DNA of 64,000 nt from Epinephelus fuscoguttatus. Lineage: Eukaryota; Chordata; Actinopteri; Perciformes; Serranidae. This document shows, piece after piece, positions 48,426 to 61,365 of this stretch. The stretch spans positions 22,097,479-22,161,478 of the forward strand of contig NC_064762.1 in the NCBI RefSeq assembly GCF_011397635.1, written 5' to 3'. How positions within the stretch are numbered: the first letter of the stretch is position 1; every line of letters begins with the position of its first letter. A program made the translations under genes and the position numbers. The notes under the pieces were generated by a model. That model was not told where the DNA came from. It did no database searches and saw only the letters and a list, made by a program, of their open reading frames with translations.

Positions 48426-51400
48426 ATGTCATTCCCCCCACATTTAAACCGGCCGCTGTTGCCCCCTCCTGGGATGCCCCCTCAGTTTGCTGGCTTCTCC
48501 TCAGGTAAGAAACCCATTGTCAGAGCATGCATGTATTTGACAGCCTCTTTTACTACTGCACTTACTGGGTTAGTCACGAGGAGCTTGTTACTGGAAGGTT
48601 TCACATTAGCACCCTCAGATCATAGAGCAACCCACAGTGTCGTAAATTACAGTAATCCCCAGATATGAAGTCATTACTGTCAAGCAAATGATGTAATCCC
48701 AGGCTGCTCTGTCCTTAGTTGATGTACATTTCCTTTGGCTGTTGCAGGAGCTCCAATGATCCCAGTCCATGTCGGCATCATGACCCCCACTTCGGTTATG
48801 GTGCCGTCTGTGCAAGTAATCAGTAAGCCGCCGATCCATAAGAAGGAAATACTGCGAGCCAAAGAAAGCGACGAGAACAGTGGGCCCACCACTACAGTGT
48901 TTGTGGGGAACATATCAGAAAAAGCGTCAGACATGCTGATCAGACAGCTGCTCGCGGTAAGGAACAGGAAAAGGTTTATAGACATAACATGGAATAGACA
49001 TAACAAGTTATGTAATATTTATGTTATCCAGAATGAATTGTCTTGTCTGGGAAATGTCCACGATTTCTCTGAAATAACACATATTGTTTCTGTTAAGTCT
49101 AGCTCGTATTACACGATTTTCATCCCGATTTTGCATCGCGGAGACAATCGTAATCTTTTGAGTGTTCATAAGTGGCGACGTGTTTTTGTCATTGGGATTC
49201 TCGACAACTGTGTTACAACCTGTGTGTGCACACCACAAGATTTCTCCACCGAGCCCTTGCTGACAGAGCCCAAGATAACGCGGTGACGTCACCAAACTAC
49301 GCTTTTTAACTTGGAGACAACACATCGTAAAGGCATGTATATCCTTCCCAGTGTTGAGTCAGATCTGCCTCCAGGGCCTATGTCCAAACACAATGTGCCC
49401 CCCGTGATCCTGTGGATGCGCCATTGTTGTGTTTGCTTGCCGGCTTGTCAGTGTTGCCAGATCTTGGGAGAGAAACAAGCAACCAGGGCTGTGGAAACAA
49501 GCCCAAAAGAAGCGACGGATATATATAGAGAAAAGCGATGTTTAGAGAGCAAGCCTAAATAAGCAACTCCACTTTAGAAACAAGCCCCAAAAAAATGCAA
49601 CCCGCAACTACCAATATTTGTAAGTGACATTACAAAAAAACAAGCCCAAAGTCACGGCTAATAAGCGGACCTGGCAACCCTGCGGCTTGTCCTCCTCACA
49701 TTTCTTCCGTCCTCCTGCATGCTGATGTGGAACGTATCCCACCTCTAATTGGCTGATGCTCTTTGTCAGTTGTGTCACACTTCTCCAGTTTTCTAGCATG
49801 CCAGATATCCAGTCCCAGTCGCAGAGGAGGGGGCAACTTGCTTGTAGGCTTGTTCACACATGAGGACTCGTCGTGGCAGACTATCTGCCGACTCACCTCC
49901 GACCCAAGGTGGCTCTCAAGATGCTCTGCGACGCCAAAAATCACGGTGAAAATCGTGTAATGTGAACTAGGCTTTACCCTTTCTTCAAGAAGTAAATTTA
50001 CCACCATCCTGGTTAAGTTTTAATAGATGTAGTTACATTACAGATCACAATACAAATACCTCTTTTGCACACACTGATGCCACATATATTAGTACCATAG
50101 ATTGTGTGGACATCCTGTTGACTGAATTCTTTGCTGTGGAGTTATTTTATTTTTAAAAATTTACTACTACTTGAATCATGAACCCTTCTTCTCTTTGTGT
50201 TCACATTATAGAAATGTGGAATTGTTCTGAGCTGGAAGAGAGTCCAAGGAGCCTCTGGCAAGCTTCAAGGTAATTCATGATCCACTCAAGCTTCATTAGG
50301 TCAGGAAAAACTTTCATCCATGGCTAACTTGGATGATCAGCTCTAACTGCACAAGATGATTTCACAAAAACCAACCTGAAATTACTCAGATCATTTGTAT
50401 CTGTCATCCCGTCAAACCATACATGACCACTGATGAACCTGTTGTTGTGTCTTCCCAATTCAATACCTATTGCAGCCTTTGGGTTTTGTGAGTACAAGGA
50501 GCCAGAGTCCACGTTGCGAGCACTGCGGCTGCTTCACGACCTGCAGATTGGAGACAAAAATCTATTGGTGAAGGTGGATGCCAAGACTAAAGCTCAGCTG
50601 GACGAGTGGAAGGCCAAGAAGAAGACTGCGAATGGGGTATAATTCTGCTTTAGTGAATTACTGGTGATGAGTTTGATCAGTGTGCCTCTGTTCATTGCCT
50701 CAGGAGTAGATTTATCCTTGTTCCAGATCTCTGAGTCTTTGCCCACATCTGAGTTTTATAAAGTAATTTATTGCAGTGATACTGAACTAGGATGTTTTCT
50801 GTACTGGCAGAATAAGAAGGCTGAAGATGGAGGAGATGACGAGGAAGAGGTGCTAGATGAGGAGACGAAGAAGAGGGATCAGATTATCAAAGGTGCTATC
50901 GACGGATTGATGCGGGAATATGCTGCCGACCTCAACGCGCCTTCGCAGGATGAAGAGTCCCAGCGACGAAAAAGAAAAAAGGAGAAAAAAGAAGAGGTTT
51001 GTTTTTGCCTCTGTGGCTCGTACTGTTCTTTTCTTGGAACTTCAGATGTTAAAAGGTGATATTTGATTTTTTTTGTTTCTGTTTCTTCAGGATGACATTA
51101 ACACTATTGATATGGAGGAGGACAAGAGAGACCTGATTTCCAGAGAAATTAGTAAATTTCGAGACACCCACAAGGTAAAGTGGCTCTTTTGATCTTGTAG
51201 TTGACATTACAGGTTTTGGACAGCAGCTGCTCACATAGTTCACTCCTAGAGCTTGCACATCACGTTTACCAAGCTTTTCTTGATCTCAGTAACATGCATA
51301 CTACGTTACAAATTGGCAGTCCTTTAAATTTAGATCACCAAACTTAACACTTAATTTGCCCCATATGATATTGAAATGTTTCATGTTCAATGTTCAAACA

Positions 51401-54400
51401 CCACAAGTAGGCAGACAGCTAGTATTTTTGTCACCTTTCTCAGGCCTGATTTGACACCTGTGACCAACGTAGTAAACCTATAGGTGTGACTATTCTAGAT
51501 CCATTCTTCATTCATCACACAAAAATGCATGGAGACGATGTAAAGTTACTTAAAAGCTAATCTATTCATTAAACCCCACCATTATGATAGTGGTCATATG
51601 GTGACTAAAGCAAGATGAATCTCAGAGCTTTGGAAAAAGTTACGAGGATAGGATGTAAGTATCAGCCTTTATTTACTATATACATATACTGGGCGTCCCC
51701 CTCTTGAGGACTTGCATGGGGGCAACTGCGCTGCACTTTTGTGTGTGTCGGCCAGGGCGTGTGATGCTCTTTATCCAGCCAAACATTTGACAACACCAGT
51801 CATCCTCCCAACCTGTCGACCTCCATTCTGCGACATTATTGGCGGTGCCCCGAAAGCTTGAGTCGGTGAACCTGTGCGAGTCCTCTGTAAATGATGGTCT
51901 GTCTTAATGGTGTTCATGTTGAAGCACAAGGACTCTTGTCAATAACCACTGCAGTGACTTTGGCTGTAGCTTTTATTATGCTAGTGTGGGGGGGCGCCCT
52001 CTCCACAGCAGCACGCTGATCTGAAGACTGACAAGGTACGTGCTCTCTGTGTGTGTCATCGTGTGACTTCTCTCCTCCATCTCTTGCTCCCCATCAGCGT
52101 CTTTCTCTCTCTGCCTCTTCTCTTCTACAAGATAGATCAGTGAGAAATGTACAGGACGAAACTCAAGTACTCAAGTCCTGCAATCATGTCGGAAGATTAA
52201 ACCAAAAACAGGAAAGAACCGAACTGCACAGTTTAAGGACTTGACAGTGTTGTCGTAGAAATAAAAATATTTTTAAGTCAGACCTGTTTCTTTTCCCTTT
52301 TCCAGTTTATTTCTGACTTTTAAGATTTTTTTTCTAAAATAAATTCTCCTAAAACAGCTGCTGTAAGAAAAAAACATCAAGATTATAATTTTGCTATTCA
52401 GCAAAATAATTTTGGATCAAGTATTTATGCAGCAAGCCCTGGTAGACACTTTACAGAGGTAAGTAAGAAGATTTTAGATTCAACACTTGACATGAATTGA
52501 GCTTGAGTCATAAGCATTAATACTTAATCTGAGCTAATAAAGTCATGTTATCGTGTTAAAATTAAATCCTTCCATCCTCTTTCTTGTCTCATAAGTTTCC
52601 TTCCCTTGAGCTGCATTACACCCGAGGCTTTTAGATTACTGTGTTTCTTTAAAGACCAGCTGACCGCCTGTGGCTGCGTATGACTGCGATATAGTTCAGT
52701 GATTTATATAAAATTGATTTAACTCCACTGCTGTGCTCACTGTACAAACTAAGTGCCCTAAAAGTTATAGAAATACACATTTAGTTTCTTTGTGTTCAGT
52801 TCTCTCATTGAGCGTCAGATTCTGTTTTAACTCTAAAAACACTCAAAGCCTCGTGTGTAATGCCCGTAAAGGCAGAATTGGGATGTGTGTGTGCGTGCGT
52901 GCTTGTTTGTAATAAGTCGAGAAGAGCTGCTGAAGACTTCTGCAGGGGTAAGACCGCTTCTACAATTTCATTTATCTGTGCAGAAATGTAACTGATGTTC
53001 ATTATATTCATTTTCTTTATTACCGAATGACATGTTACCCATTGAAGTAAAGGTTGTTGTTTCTGATGATGATAATGATGATGATGATGCTTAAGCAAGA
53101 CAGAATCCCATAACGTTTTTCCTTGTATACCGTGTGACCTGCTTTCCTCCCAGGCCTAACTTAAAAGGCTTGTAGGGGCAGCGAAGGGCTGAATCCATAG
53201 TTCAACACCTGTAAGTCACAAACAACTAGTTCAACAAACGACTGACGCCTGTTTTCTGTTTTTGTTTTTCTTGTGCTGAGAGGAGGAATCTTAAGGAGAG
53301 AAAAAGCATTGTCTTTTGCAGCGCCTTTTTCTCGTTATGAATGCCTCAAGTTGAACATGTTCCACAGATCTTTTGAACATTGAAGTGGTTTCCAGTTACA
53401 TTCTTGCTAAACTGTAGTTAATAGTGCAAGTTTGATGCAGTACACCGTACTGCTTTAGATGAATGATGAAGCTGTCTCTCTGTGAGGGAGAGCTATTTGG
53501 TCCTTCCAGGTTTTCCCAGTTAGGATTCCAGCATCTTCTTTGCACTGATTAGCATAGGGCATGTTCCTGTATGAAACCTTTCAAAATCTGGAAACCACTT
53601 GATCTGTGCACAGTAGCAAATTGACTGCAGAAGACTCACCAAACCTCGTGTGGCGTCGGCTGAACCTGTCTGTGTTTTGCTCTGCAGAAACTAGAAGAAG
53701 AGAAGGACAAGAGGGAGAAGGAGCGACTGGAGTTTGAGCGGGAACGCAGGGAGCGGGAAAAAGAACGAGAGCGAGAAAGAGAGCGGCGGGACCGCGAGAG
53801 GGAGAAGGAGCGAGAGAGGGAACGGGAGAGGGAAAGAGAGCGTGAACGGGAGCGAGACAGAGACAAAGACCGCGACCGCAGGACCAGAGAAAGAGAGCGG
53901 GAGAGAGACTGGGAGAGGGACAGAAGCCGCGACAGGAGCCCCGAGCGCAGCCGATCCAGGTAAAGGAAAAATCAGCCCAGTTTTGATTGTGATAGATTAT
54001 CTATCAGGAGCAAGTTTAAAGTGATTTTCATTGATATTGAGCGAAACTAATGGCAGCATGGGAAGTGCTTAGAGCCCTCACTTAAAAGGGCCCCATACAT
54101 TGTGCAATAACAGCAGTGTTGTAGTGCCATTGCATGTCACACTATGTGATACGGGTCTAATAATGTCTTGGTTGCAATCTCATGTCAGACTGTACAATAT
54201 CAATTATGCAATGAATCTTTGCACTGTGATCTTACTGGAAAGAAAATGTGCAAGCTGAGCCATCTGTACTGCTCTTGGGTTTGAAGATGCAACAAAATAC
54301 AAGCTCTGACCATTAGCCGACAACGTTGTAAGTGTACAGATGTTTGAAATTGTATACTCACAGCTTCTAACAGCCCCTACACACCCACACAAGTATTTTC

Positions 54401-57400
54401 ACTCATGATTGATTAAACCTGTGGGCAGATACAGCCCATGCTCCATAGACATCCTCCCATCTCTCCCCTACCTTAAACTCTATATGTTGGTTCCAGTTTA
54501 GATTGAAGGATAATGTATTCTGTTTTTGCAGAGAGGTGAGTCGAGACCGAGACAGGGAGAAGAAACGAGACCAGGAAGATGAAGAGGAGGCGTATGAACG
54601 CAGGAAGCTGGAGAGGAAACTGAGAGACAAGGAAGCAGCCTATCAGGAGGTAGGGAAGGCAGGGAGGTTACATGGGCTGTGTCCATATAAAACACGTAAC
54701 AAAAGGAAACGGTATGTACACTGCTTTCTGCTAACGATCTTGCAGTACAACGGGTCATATTTTATAGATGCAGAAATTAACTGTTGGGCACCTATACACC
54801 ACGTCAGTTACGATGCAAAATGATGATTCATAAAATAAATGAGGATGTTAAAAAATTTTCGGGATCCCCTCAAGATTAAAGATGAAAAGAGATAATTGCA
54901 CCTTATGTCCAAATGAGACAACCAAGCGAACCAGGAATGTGATGCTTATATTAAAATAACAACACGTTTTATTCTTTTCGCTTGATTTGATGGAACATGA
55001 TTGTGTTTGATTGTGTTTGATTGTGGCTCACCTGACACTGTTGTGACGACAGCGACTAAAAAACTGGGAGCTCAGGGAGAGGAAGAAGGCACGAGATTAC
55101 GCCAAGGATGCCGAGAGGGAGGATGAGCGCAGACGAGAAATGGTGAGAGCACATTGAATGACCACTGATGTTCATAAGAGGTGTCCTTAACTTTGAACAC
55201 AACCAGAATATTACCTAGGTTTATCTTAAAACTAGCAATCATTAATCATTCTTAATTCTACTGTAGGACAAACATAGATGTCCTTCTGGATACAGTTTGA
55301 GTGATAAGTGTCCTTTTTAAATAAAACATGCATTAGTAAATGTGCATATGTTAATGTGTTCCCAAGATGGAGACATTCATGTGATTAATTTTGTGTTCAT
55401 ATGATTTTATTTAATAAGTGAGACAATAAAATTTGTGAGCAGAAGTAGATTTATCATCCTGAAGAAATAGCGTGGTCCTGTGTTTCTTTAGGTGAAAGAG
55501 GGCAAACGGTTGAAAGAGTTTCTTGAAGACTACGATGATGACAGAGATGACCCCAAGTACTACAGGTGAGCAACAAAAAATGCCAGAGTGCTGTCTTTAA
55601 TTAAGCAGATTGTCAATCAAAAATAAAAACACATTGTCCTCTGTTAATGGGATTTAACATCTCTTATGCACCCTTTAAAAGCTTCAATTTGCAAATGTGT
55701 GATCATGATGTCTAATCAAGTCAGTGTCAGAATTGTTGTGAATTTGAGCAAAACACATAAAGTCTGAACATTACAGCATTAATTTCATTGTTCAGTGTGA
55801 TAAACCAGAGCTATGTGGCACTTGAACATGTACATATATGAGGAGAAGTGGCAGCAGATGCTGTGTGACCCAGATCTGACTTGTAGTAGCAGATGTAATA
55901 CTGCAGCTACGGCTATTGTTCTGAAGGCTGTTATTTTTGGTGTGACCCCTAGGGGCAGTGCGCTGCAGAAGCGTCTCAGAGACCGAGAGAAGGAGATGGA
56001 GGCGGACGAGCGTGACAGGAAGAGAGAGAAGGAGGAGCTGGAGGAGATCAGACAGAGGCTGTTAGACGAGGGACATCCAAACCCAGACGCAGAGCTACGC
56101 AGGGTATGCTTGTGCTCAATAATAATGTGTGTGTTTGCCTTTGTATCTGTGGTGAGTGTGTGTGTGCTGCCTGTTGTCTTTGTGAAGGTCACTTCATCAT
56201 CCGAGTCTCTTTGCCTCTCTGCACATCTGTGGTGTCCACCTTTCATCGTCTCTTGTCCTTTTCATGTGTTCAACACTGACTGGGTGTTAATCTTCTGCAT
56301 ATCTGCCTCTTATTGGTCCAGATGGAGGAGGAAGAGGAGGAGCGTCTGAGACAACCTCCCATCATCCAGGAGCCAGAGCCCGAGGAGAAACGGGAACGCC
56401 ACAGGGGTTCACGAGAGCACCGGGAACGCCGGCAGGAACCGGAAAGAGTAGAACCCCGCGCACGGCCCGCCCACTCAGACGACGAGGTGGAGGAGGGCGA
56501 GGAGGATGAATTTGACGATGATGAAGATAACCCTGATGTAAAACCGTGCTTGAAGCCCACAATGCGGCCCATCACAGCAGCGCCCTCAGTGTCGTCGGCC
56601 AGTGGCAACGCGTCCCCCAACACGCCCGGGGACGAGTCGCCCTGTGGCATCATCATCCCCCACGAGAACTCGCCCCCTGAGGCCCTGCCGCAGGAGGAAA
56701 ACCGGCCAAAGATCGGCCTCAGTCTCAAACTGGGTGAGTGAAAGAAATGTGTCCTCGCTGTGACATGGACAGGCATGGAGCGCTTGCGCAGAGAGCTAAA
56801 ACTACCAGTTATTTAGACAGTAATTTAATCTGCAGCTGCTTCAATTATCATTGAAGTCACTCTCCTTAATCCAGTGTCCTAAAAGATTTCCAAACTGTTT
56901 TTCTAGATTCTTAAACTGAGTATTTGAGAAAAATGAGAAAATAGCTGGCAGATTAATCTATAATTCAATTGTCTGTTGCAGCCCTGCTCACAGGACTCTT
57001 ATTGAGAATTCATGTCAGTTGTTACTTAGTACACAGCAGTGCTTCACTGATTCAGCCGAGCGCTGTGCTCCATAATAAAGCAGCAGCCCACAATGTAAGA
57101 GGAGGCAAAAAAGGGACTAAACTGCATTGATTGATAAAGCAAATTGTGAAGTTAAACTACCATAGTATCGCCAGATGTCCTTCTAAATCACATGTAGTCA
57201 TTCTGTTTAAATGTATTAAATGTACTGGTGTAAATCAAAGACAAAGTCTTTGCAGATTTACAGTGTTCAACATCCAAAAAAGGGGCACATCTGTGCACAG
57301 ATAGTCGCCCTCATGGACCAGAATGCAGAGCTTGCATATCTGTTGTCAGTAGCTTGTGTGATAGAACATCCACATCCATCATTTTAACAACCACCCACCT

Positions 57401-60400
57401 CACACCACAGTTATGCTCTCTCTCCACATGTACTTCCATTCTAGTGGAAAAACTTATGAAGCATTCTTTATCATATGTATAAAAAGAGCAGCAGCAGAAA
57501 AAAAATGTAACTATTGCAACATTAAATGAATCTGAATAGTTTCTGTGACATTTAATCACTGCAGAATAGACAAGTAATCCCATCTGTCTAACTTCAGGTG
57601 AACTTTATCATTAGTAAATGAACTCAGTATTCATGAAGCTCCTTGTCCTCAGCAGGTGCCACAGGAAGCCCCAGTCAACCCATCACAGGCAAGAGGAAGA
57701 AGCTACCCGTGGACAGCGTCTTCGACAAGTTCGATGACGAAGAGGCAGATGAACAGCCTCGCAAGAGGAAGCTGGTGCCCCTGGATTACGATGACGACAA
57801 GAGCCTCGGGGTGGACGGGGCTGGGCTCTCCAGCATAAAGGGGGCCAACACGGAGGAGAAACGCAAACACATCAAGAGCCTGATAGAAAAGATTCCCACA
57901 GCAAAGCCTGAGCTGTTCTCCTACCCGCTGGACTGGTCTATGGTGGACACGGTGAGGAGACATGAAGGATGTGCTGTATTACATTGAAGTTGTCTTTTCA
58001 GCTGTTTTAAGCAGACAAGCAAATTTAGAACATTATATTAAAAAAGAAATTGCCTAATGTCTGTTACATACTCTAAGTTGTTTGGAAATGGACTCAGATA
58101 TTAGTACCACTTCTAAAACAAAACCTGTGTCCTCATTCCTGTCCTTTTTATAGACGTTAATGGAGCGACGTGTCCGGCCCTGGATCAATAAAAAGATTAT
58201 TGAGTACATTGGAGAGGAAGAGGCGACATTAGTGGACTTTGTCTGCTCCAAGGTATTGATCGTGTGGTGTCTGTATATTTGAATTCACTCAGACTTAAAG
58301 GGAAACTGAAACCTGAAATGATCCCCATTGTTTTTTTGTCTCTCCAGGTGATGGCTCACAGTATGCCACAGAGTATCTTGGATGATGTTGCTATGGTGAG
58401 TAATGTAGCAGATGAGTAAGCCCTCACATTTTGTGTTCATGTTGACTATGTAAATGTCATGGTAGCAGTCCGGCTCTCTATTTTTTGTCATAACTAAATG
58501 ATGTAAAGGTAAGGTATGTTGGTGTTAACCCTCTTACTTCTCATCAAAATATATCATTTCTTATAGTGTAGTATGTGAGAAATAACATGGCTGAATCTAC
58601 AAGTCACAGAATAGAGCTGTGCATGATCAATGATAGATCCTGAGAAAGTTTGCTTCGGTGGTGCTGAGTTCTTCAGCGTGACTGTTTCCAACCGGGTCAC
58701 AAACATTCTCATTTAACACAGGGTTCCTACACCTTAGGGCAACTTAAGTTTAAGACTTTTAAAACAGTTTATTGTCACTCAGAATTAAATGTGGCATATG
58801 ATATGATGCTATTTTTTAGAGAAAGTATACCATGACATTTCTCAGGCAACTATTCAATGACATGGCATATTTTAGGCATACCATACCATGCCACTTTTTT
58901 ATACAATGACCTTTTTCAGGTATACTGTTGTCCTATGAAATGACATTTTTCAGGCATACTATAACATGACATGACATGACAGTACTATATGACTACACTA
59001 TACGACTCTGACTGTAGTATGATTTTTTTAAGGTATAATGTGACGTGACATTTTTTATACTATGACACTTTTTGGGTGTACCATGACATTTTTAGACATA
59101 CTGTGACATTTTATTGCATACTATATTATGCTATTTTTAGTCACACTATACAATAACATTTTTCAGGCATACTGTTCTACGACATGACATGCTATGACAT
59201 GACATTTTTAGGTTTGCTGACATGTTTAGACCTTTTTTCAAGATGACATACTAACGACATACTAAACTATGACATTTTTTCATGATTTTTGAAAATATAC
59301 TGTGACGTTTTTTCATGATTTCGAAAGACATACTATACTATGACATTTTTTCATGACTTCGGAAGACATACTATACTATGATATTTTTTCATGATTTTGG
59401 AGGACATACTATACTATGATGTTTTTTCATTATTTCGGATGTCGGATGACATATACTATGACTGTTTTTGTGGTGTTGGACGACATACTATACGATGACC
59501 CTTTTTCGTTATTTTTGACGACATACTATACTATGACCTTTTTTTTTCATTATTTCGGACAGCGTATTATACTATGACTGTTTTTCATGGTTTTGGCCGA
59601 CATACTATACTATGATGTTTTTTCATTATTTCGGACGATATACTATATCATGACGTTTTTTCATGATTTTGGACGACATACTACTATGACGTTTTTTCAT
59701 TATTTCGGACGACATATACTATGACCGTTTTTTGTGGTGTTGGACGACATACTATACTATGACATTTTTTCATGATTTCGGACGACATACTATACTATGA
59801 CATTTTGACATTATTTCGGACGACATATTATACTATGACCGTTTTTCATGGTTTTGGCCGACATACTACTATGATGTTTGTCATTATTTCGGACGACATA
59901 CTATACGATGACCCTTTTTCGTTATTTTTGACGACATGCTATACTATGATGGATTTTTTTCATTATTTCGGACAGCGTATTATACTGTGACTTTTTTTCA
60001 TGGTTTTGGCCGACATACTATACTATGATGTTTTTTCATTATTTCGGACGATATACTATATCATGATGTTTTTTCATGATTTTGGACGACATACTATACA
60101 ATGACTCTTTAGTATGATTTTGGACGACATACTATACAATGATGTTTTTTCATGATTTTGGACGACATACTATACTATGACTCTTTAGTATGATTTTGGA
60201 CGACATACTATACAATGATGTTTTTTCATGATTTTGGAAGACATACTAGACTGTGACCTGTTTTCATGGTTTTGGCCGACATACTATACTATGACCCTTT
60301 GTCATGATTTTGGACGACATACTATACATATATGAAATTTTATTCATGAAAATGTATGGGAACCCTGTGTATGGATAAGAGAAGAGATGCAACAAATGTT

Positions 60401-60542
60401 CCATTCTTCGTGATGTGTAACTGTACATTTTCTGTTTGTCTCGTTTTAGGTTCTTGATGAAGAGGCTGAAGTGTTCATAGTGAAGATGTGGAGGCTACTC
60501 ATCTATGAAACTGAAGCAAAGAAGATTGGACTGGTGAAATAA
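48426..60542 (+). CDS. rbm25: RNA-binding protein 25 (splicing regulator), sixteen coding exons
   Basis: This is a nuclear U1-associated regulator of 5' splice-site choice. The exons are 48426-48504, 48748-48956, 50212-50269, 50476-50636, 50811-50996, 51091-51174, 53688-53959, 54532-54649, 55053-55142, 55492-55565, 55953-56103, 56322-56733, 57656-57951, 58154-58252, 58348-58395 and 60450-60542. Phases close to 809 aa (human 843). It starts MSFPPHLNRPLLPPPGMPP. The RRM spans TTTVFVGNISEKASDMLIRQ to LLVKVDAKTKAQLDEWKAK. A long ER/RD-rich coiled region (exon at 53688) follows, then RKLERKLRDKEAAYQE and DYDDDRDDPKYYRGSALQKR. The C-terminal PWI domain carries YPLDWSMVD, ERRVRPWINKKIIEYIGEEE, LVDFVCSKVMAH and VFIVKMWRLLIYETEAKKIGLVK. 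The human segment IFRRFPVAPLIPYPLITK is absent between the exons at 50811 and 51091. The a/b teleost paralog cannot be told from this window. Confidence 0.96.
49096..49973. mobile_element. Harbinger-like non-autonomous element with TTA duplication
   Basis: The left end is AGTCTAGCTCGTATTACACGATTTTCATCCCGATTTT. The inverse of the right end is AGCCTAGTTCACATTACACGATTTTCACCGTGATTTTT, so the inverted repeats run about 40 bp. TTA flanks both sides (49093-49095 and 49974-49976), the usual target of PIF/Harbinger enzymes. The 878-bp body has no convincing transposase. It sits in the rbm25 intron between the exons at 48748 and 50212. Confidence 0.8.
52009..52035 (+). other. rbm25: Candidate 27-nt rbm25 cassette microexon
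   Basis: CTCTCCACAG precedes the segment and GTACGTGCT follows it, both good splice signals. The 27 nt keep the frame and encode QHADLKTDK between DTHK and KLEEEKDK. The segment lies in the long (2.5 kb) intron and in an unusually GC-rich patch (about 51680-52130). AATAAA at 52260-52265 could also serve an intronic poly(A) form. No transcript evidence is available. Confidence 0.35.
53043..53092. repeat. GAT-rich microsatellite in rbm25 intron
   Basis: Runs of GATGAT and GATAAT units give the His-rich antisense frame here, which is not a gene. Confidence 0.5.
56890..56985 (-). repeat. Reversed copy of the 'GCTGCAAC' interspersed repeat
   Basis: On the minus strand it reads GCAGGGCTGCAACAGACAATTG and then ATTATAGATTAATCTGCCAGC, as in the copy at 36985. 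It is intronic in rbm25. Confidence 0.4.
58716..60370 (+). repeat. Minisatellite bounded by perfect 12-bp inverted repeats, rbm25 last intron
   Basis: ACACAGGGTTCC (58716-58727) is mirrored exactly by GGAACCCTGTGT (60359-60370). Between them, about 58790-59220 holds diverged 'CATGACATTTTTCAGGCATACT' units. About 59225-60335 holds more uniform 36-42 bp units of the form GACGACATACTATACTATGAC plus TTTTTTCATGATTTCG. The array lies in the intron before the terminal rbm25 exon. The same unit recurs from 62655 to the window end. Confidence 0.8.
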
Positions 60543-61365
60543 GCAAAAACAACCAGTGAATGAAGATCAACTGTTTTCTTTTCATACATTGTGTATAATA
60601 GTGTAGTGAAATTATGTCACCCCAAACAAAGCGACATGTCCGTTACAGACTGCAACTGCAGATTCTGCTCATTCTTACATCTGCACCAGTTGTTCAGGTC
60701 ATGTCATTTTTTTTTTGTCCGACTCCCCTCTGTTTGCAGGTGCTGACTGTGTCGGTGTGCTTTCGTGTAAATACAGTCTGTCATGATTTGACCATGATGA
60801 AATCAGTGTGAGAGGAAACTGCTGACAGGACCATTGTTGCGTTACCAGCTAAGGTCTCTTGGTCCTACTCTTACTTTATAAACATACCACCTCACACTTT
60901 GTGGGAAGAGTAGTCTTTATTTGAAGTCTCTAATGTGTGAAATCTGGCCACTGATTGTGGGTTAAGTGGACTTTAGAGTGTGCATAACTACAAGGATGTG
61001 ATCTTTTTTACAGGGTTATTTATTCAGGGTTTTTGACACAACTTCAATTTGTTTCTGTGGATTTTTCAGACTTTGTCTTTATTTTTCCTTATCACATTCC
61101 TGACAAATGTTGGCATATTCTCATCCTCAGACCATCTCAAAAAGCACCTAGTTATCGTTTTGAAATGTGTCTACTGACTAAACCCACAGAATATATTTTG
61201 GATGGTGACATCCCTGCAGCTGTAAAAGCACACGCGTCATAACCACTATAAGAAAATGAGCTCAGAACAGGGGGAAAATGATGTGAAGTTGTGAGGATGC
61301 GCTCCATTTGTTTTTGTATTGGTGAACATTTGAATAAAATTGATTTTTTTTTTATAACAGATTGT
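60543..61365 (+). other. rbm25: rbm25 3' UTR
   Basis: The sequence runs from the stop codon to just past AATAAA at 61333-61338 (TTTGAATAAAATTG), which is followed by a T-run. It is about 0.8 kb long and holds no other feature. Confidence 0.65.
61333..61338 (+). terminator. rbm25: Poly(A) signal AATAAA for rbm25
   Basis: First strong signal after the rbm25 stop, followed by T-rich sequence. The convergent eif2s1 signal lies about 500 bp further on the other strand. Confidence 0.6.

Noticed and set aside
53455-53550. C/D-box snoRNA candidate in an rbm25 intron (ATGATGA at about 53463, CTGA at about 53547)
   Set aside because: The flanking bases do not pair to form the closing stem, and no convincing internal boxes or guide region were seen.
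53636-53866. Antisense frame made almost wholly of SRSRSLSRS, looking like an RS-domain protein
   Set aside because: It is the complement of rbm25's ER/RD-rich exon: GAG/CGN codons reversed read as serine and arginine codons. It has no independent support.
56270-56776. 168-aa minus-strand frame opposite an rbm25 exon
   Set aside because: It is antisense to the conserved acidic/arginine-rich exon, with low-complexity serine runs and no support.
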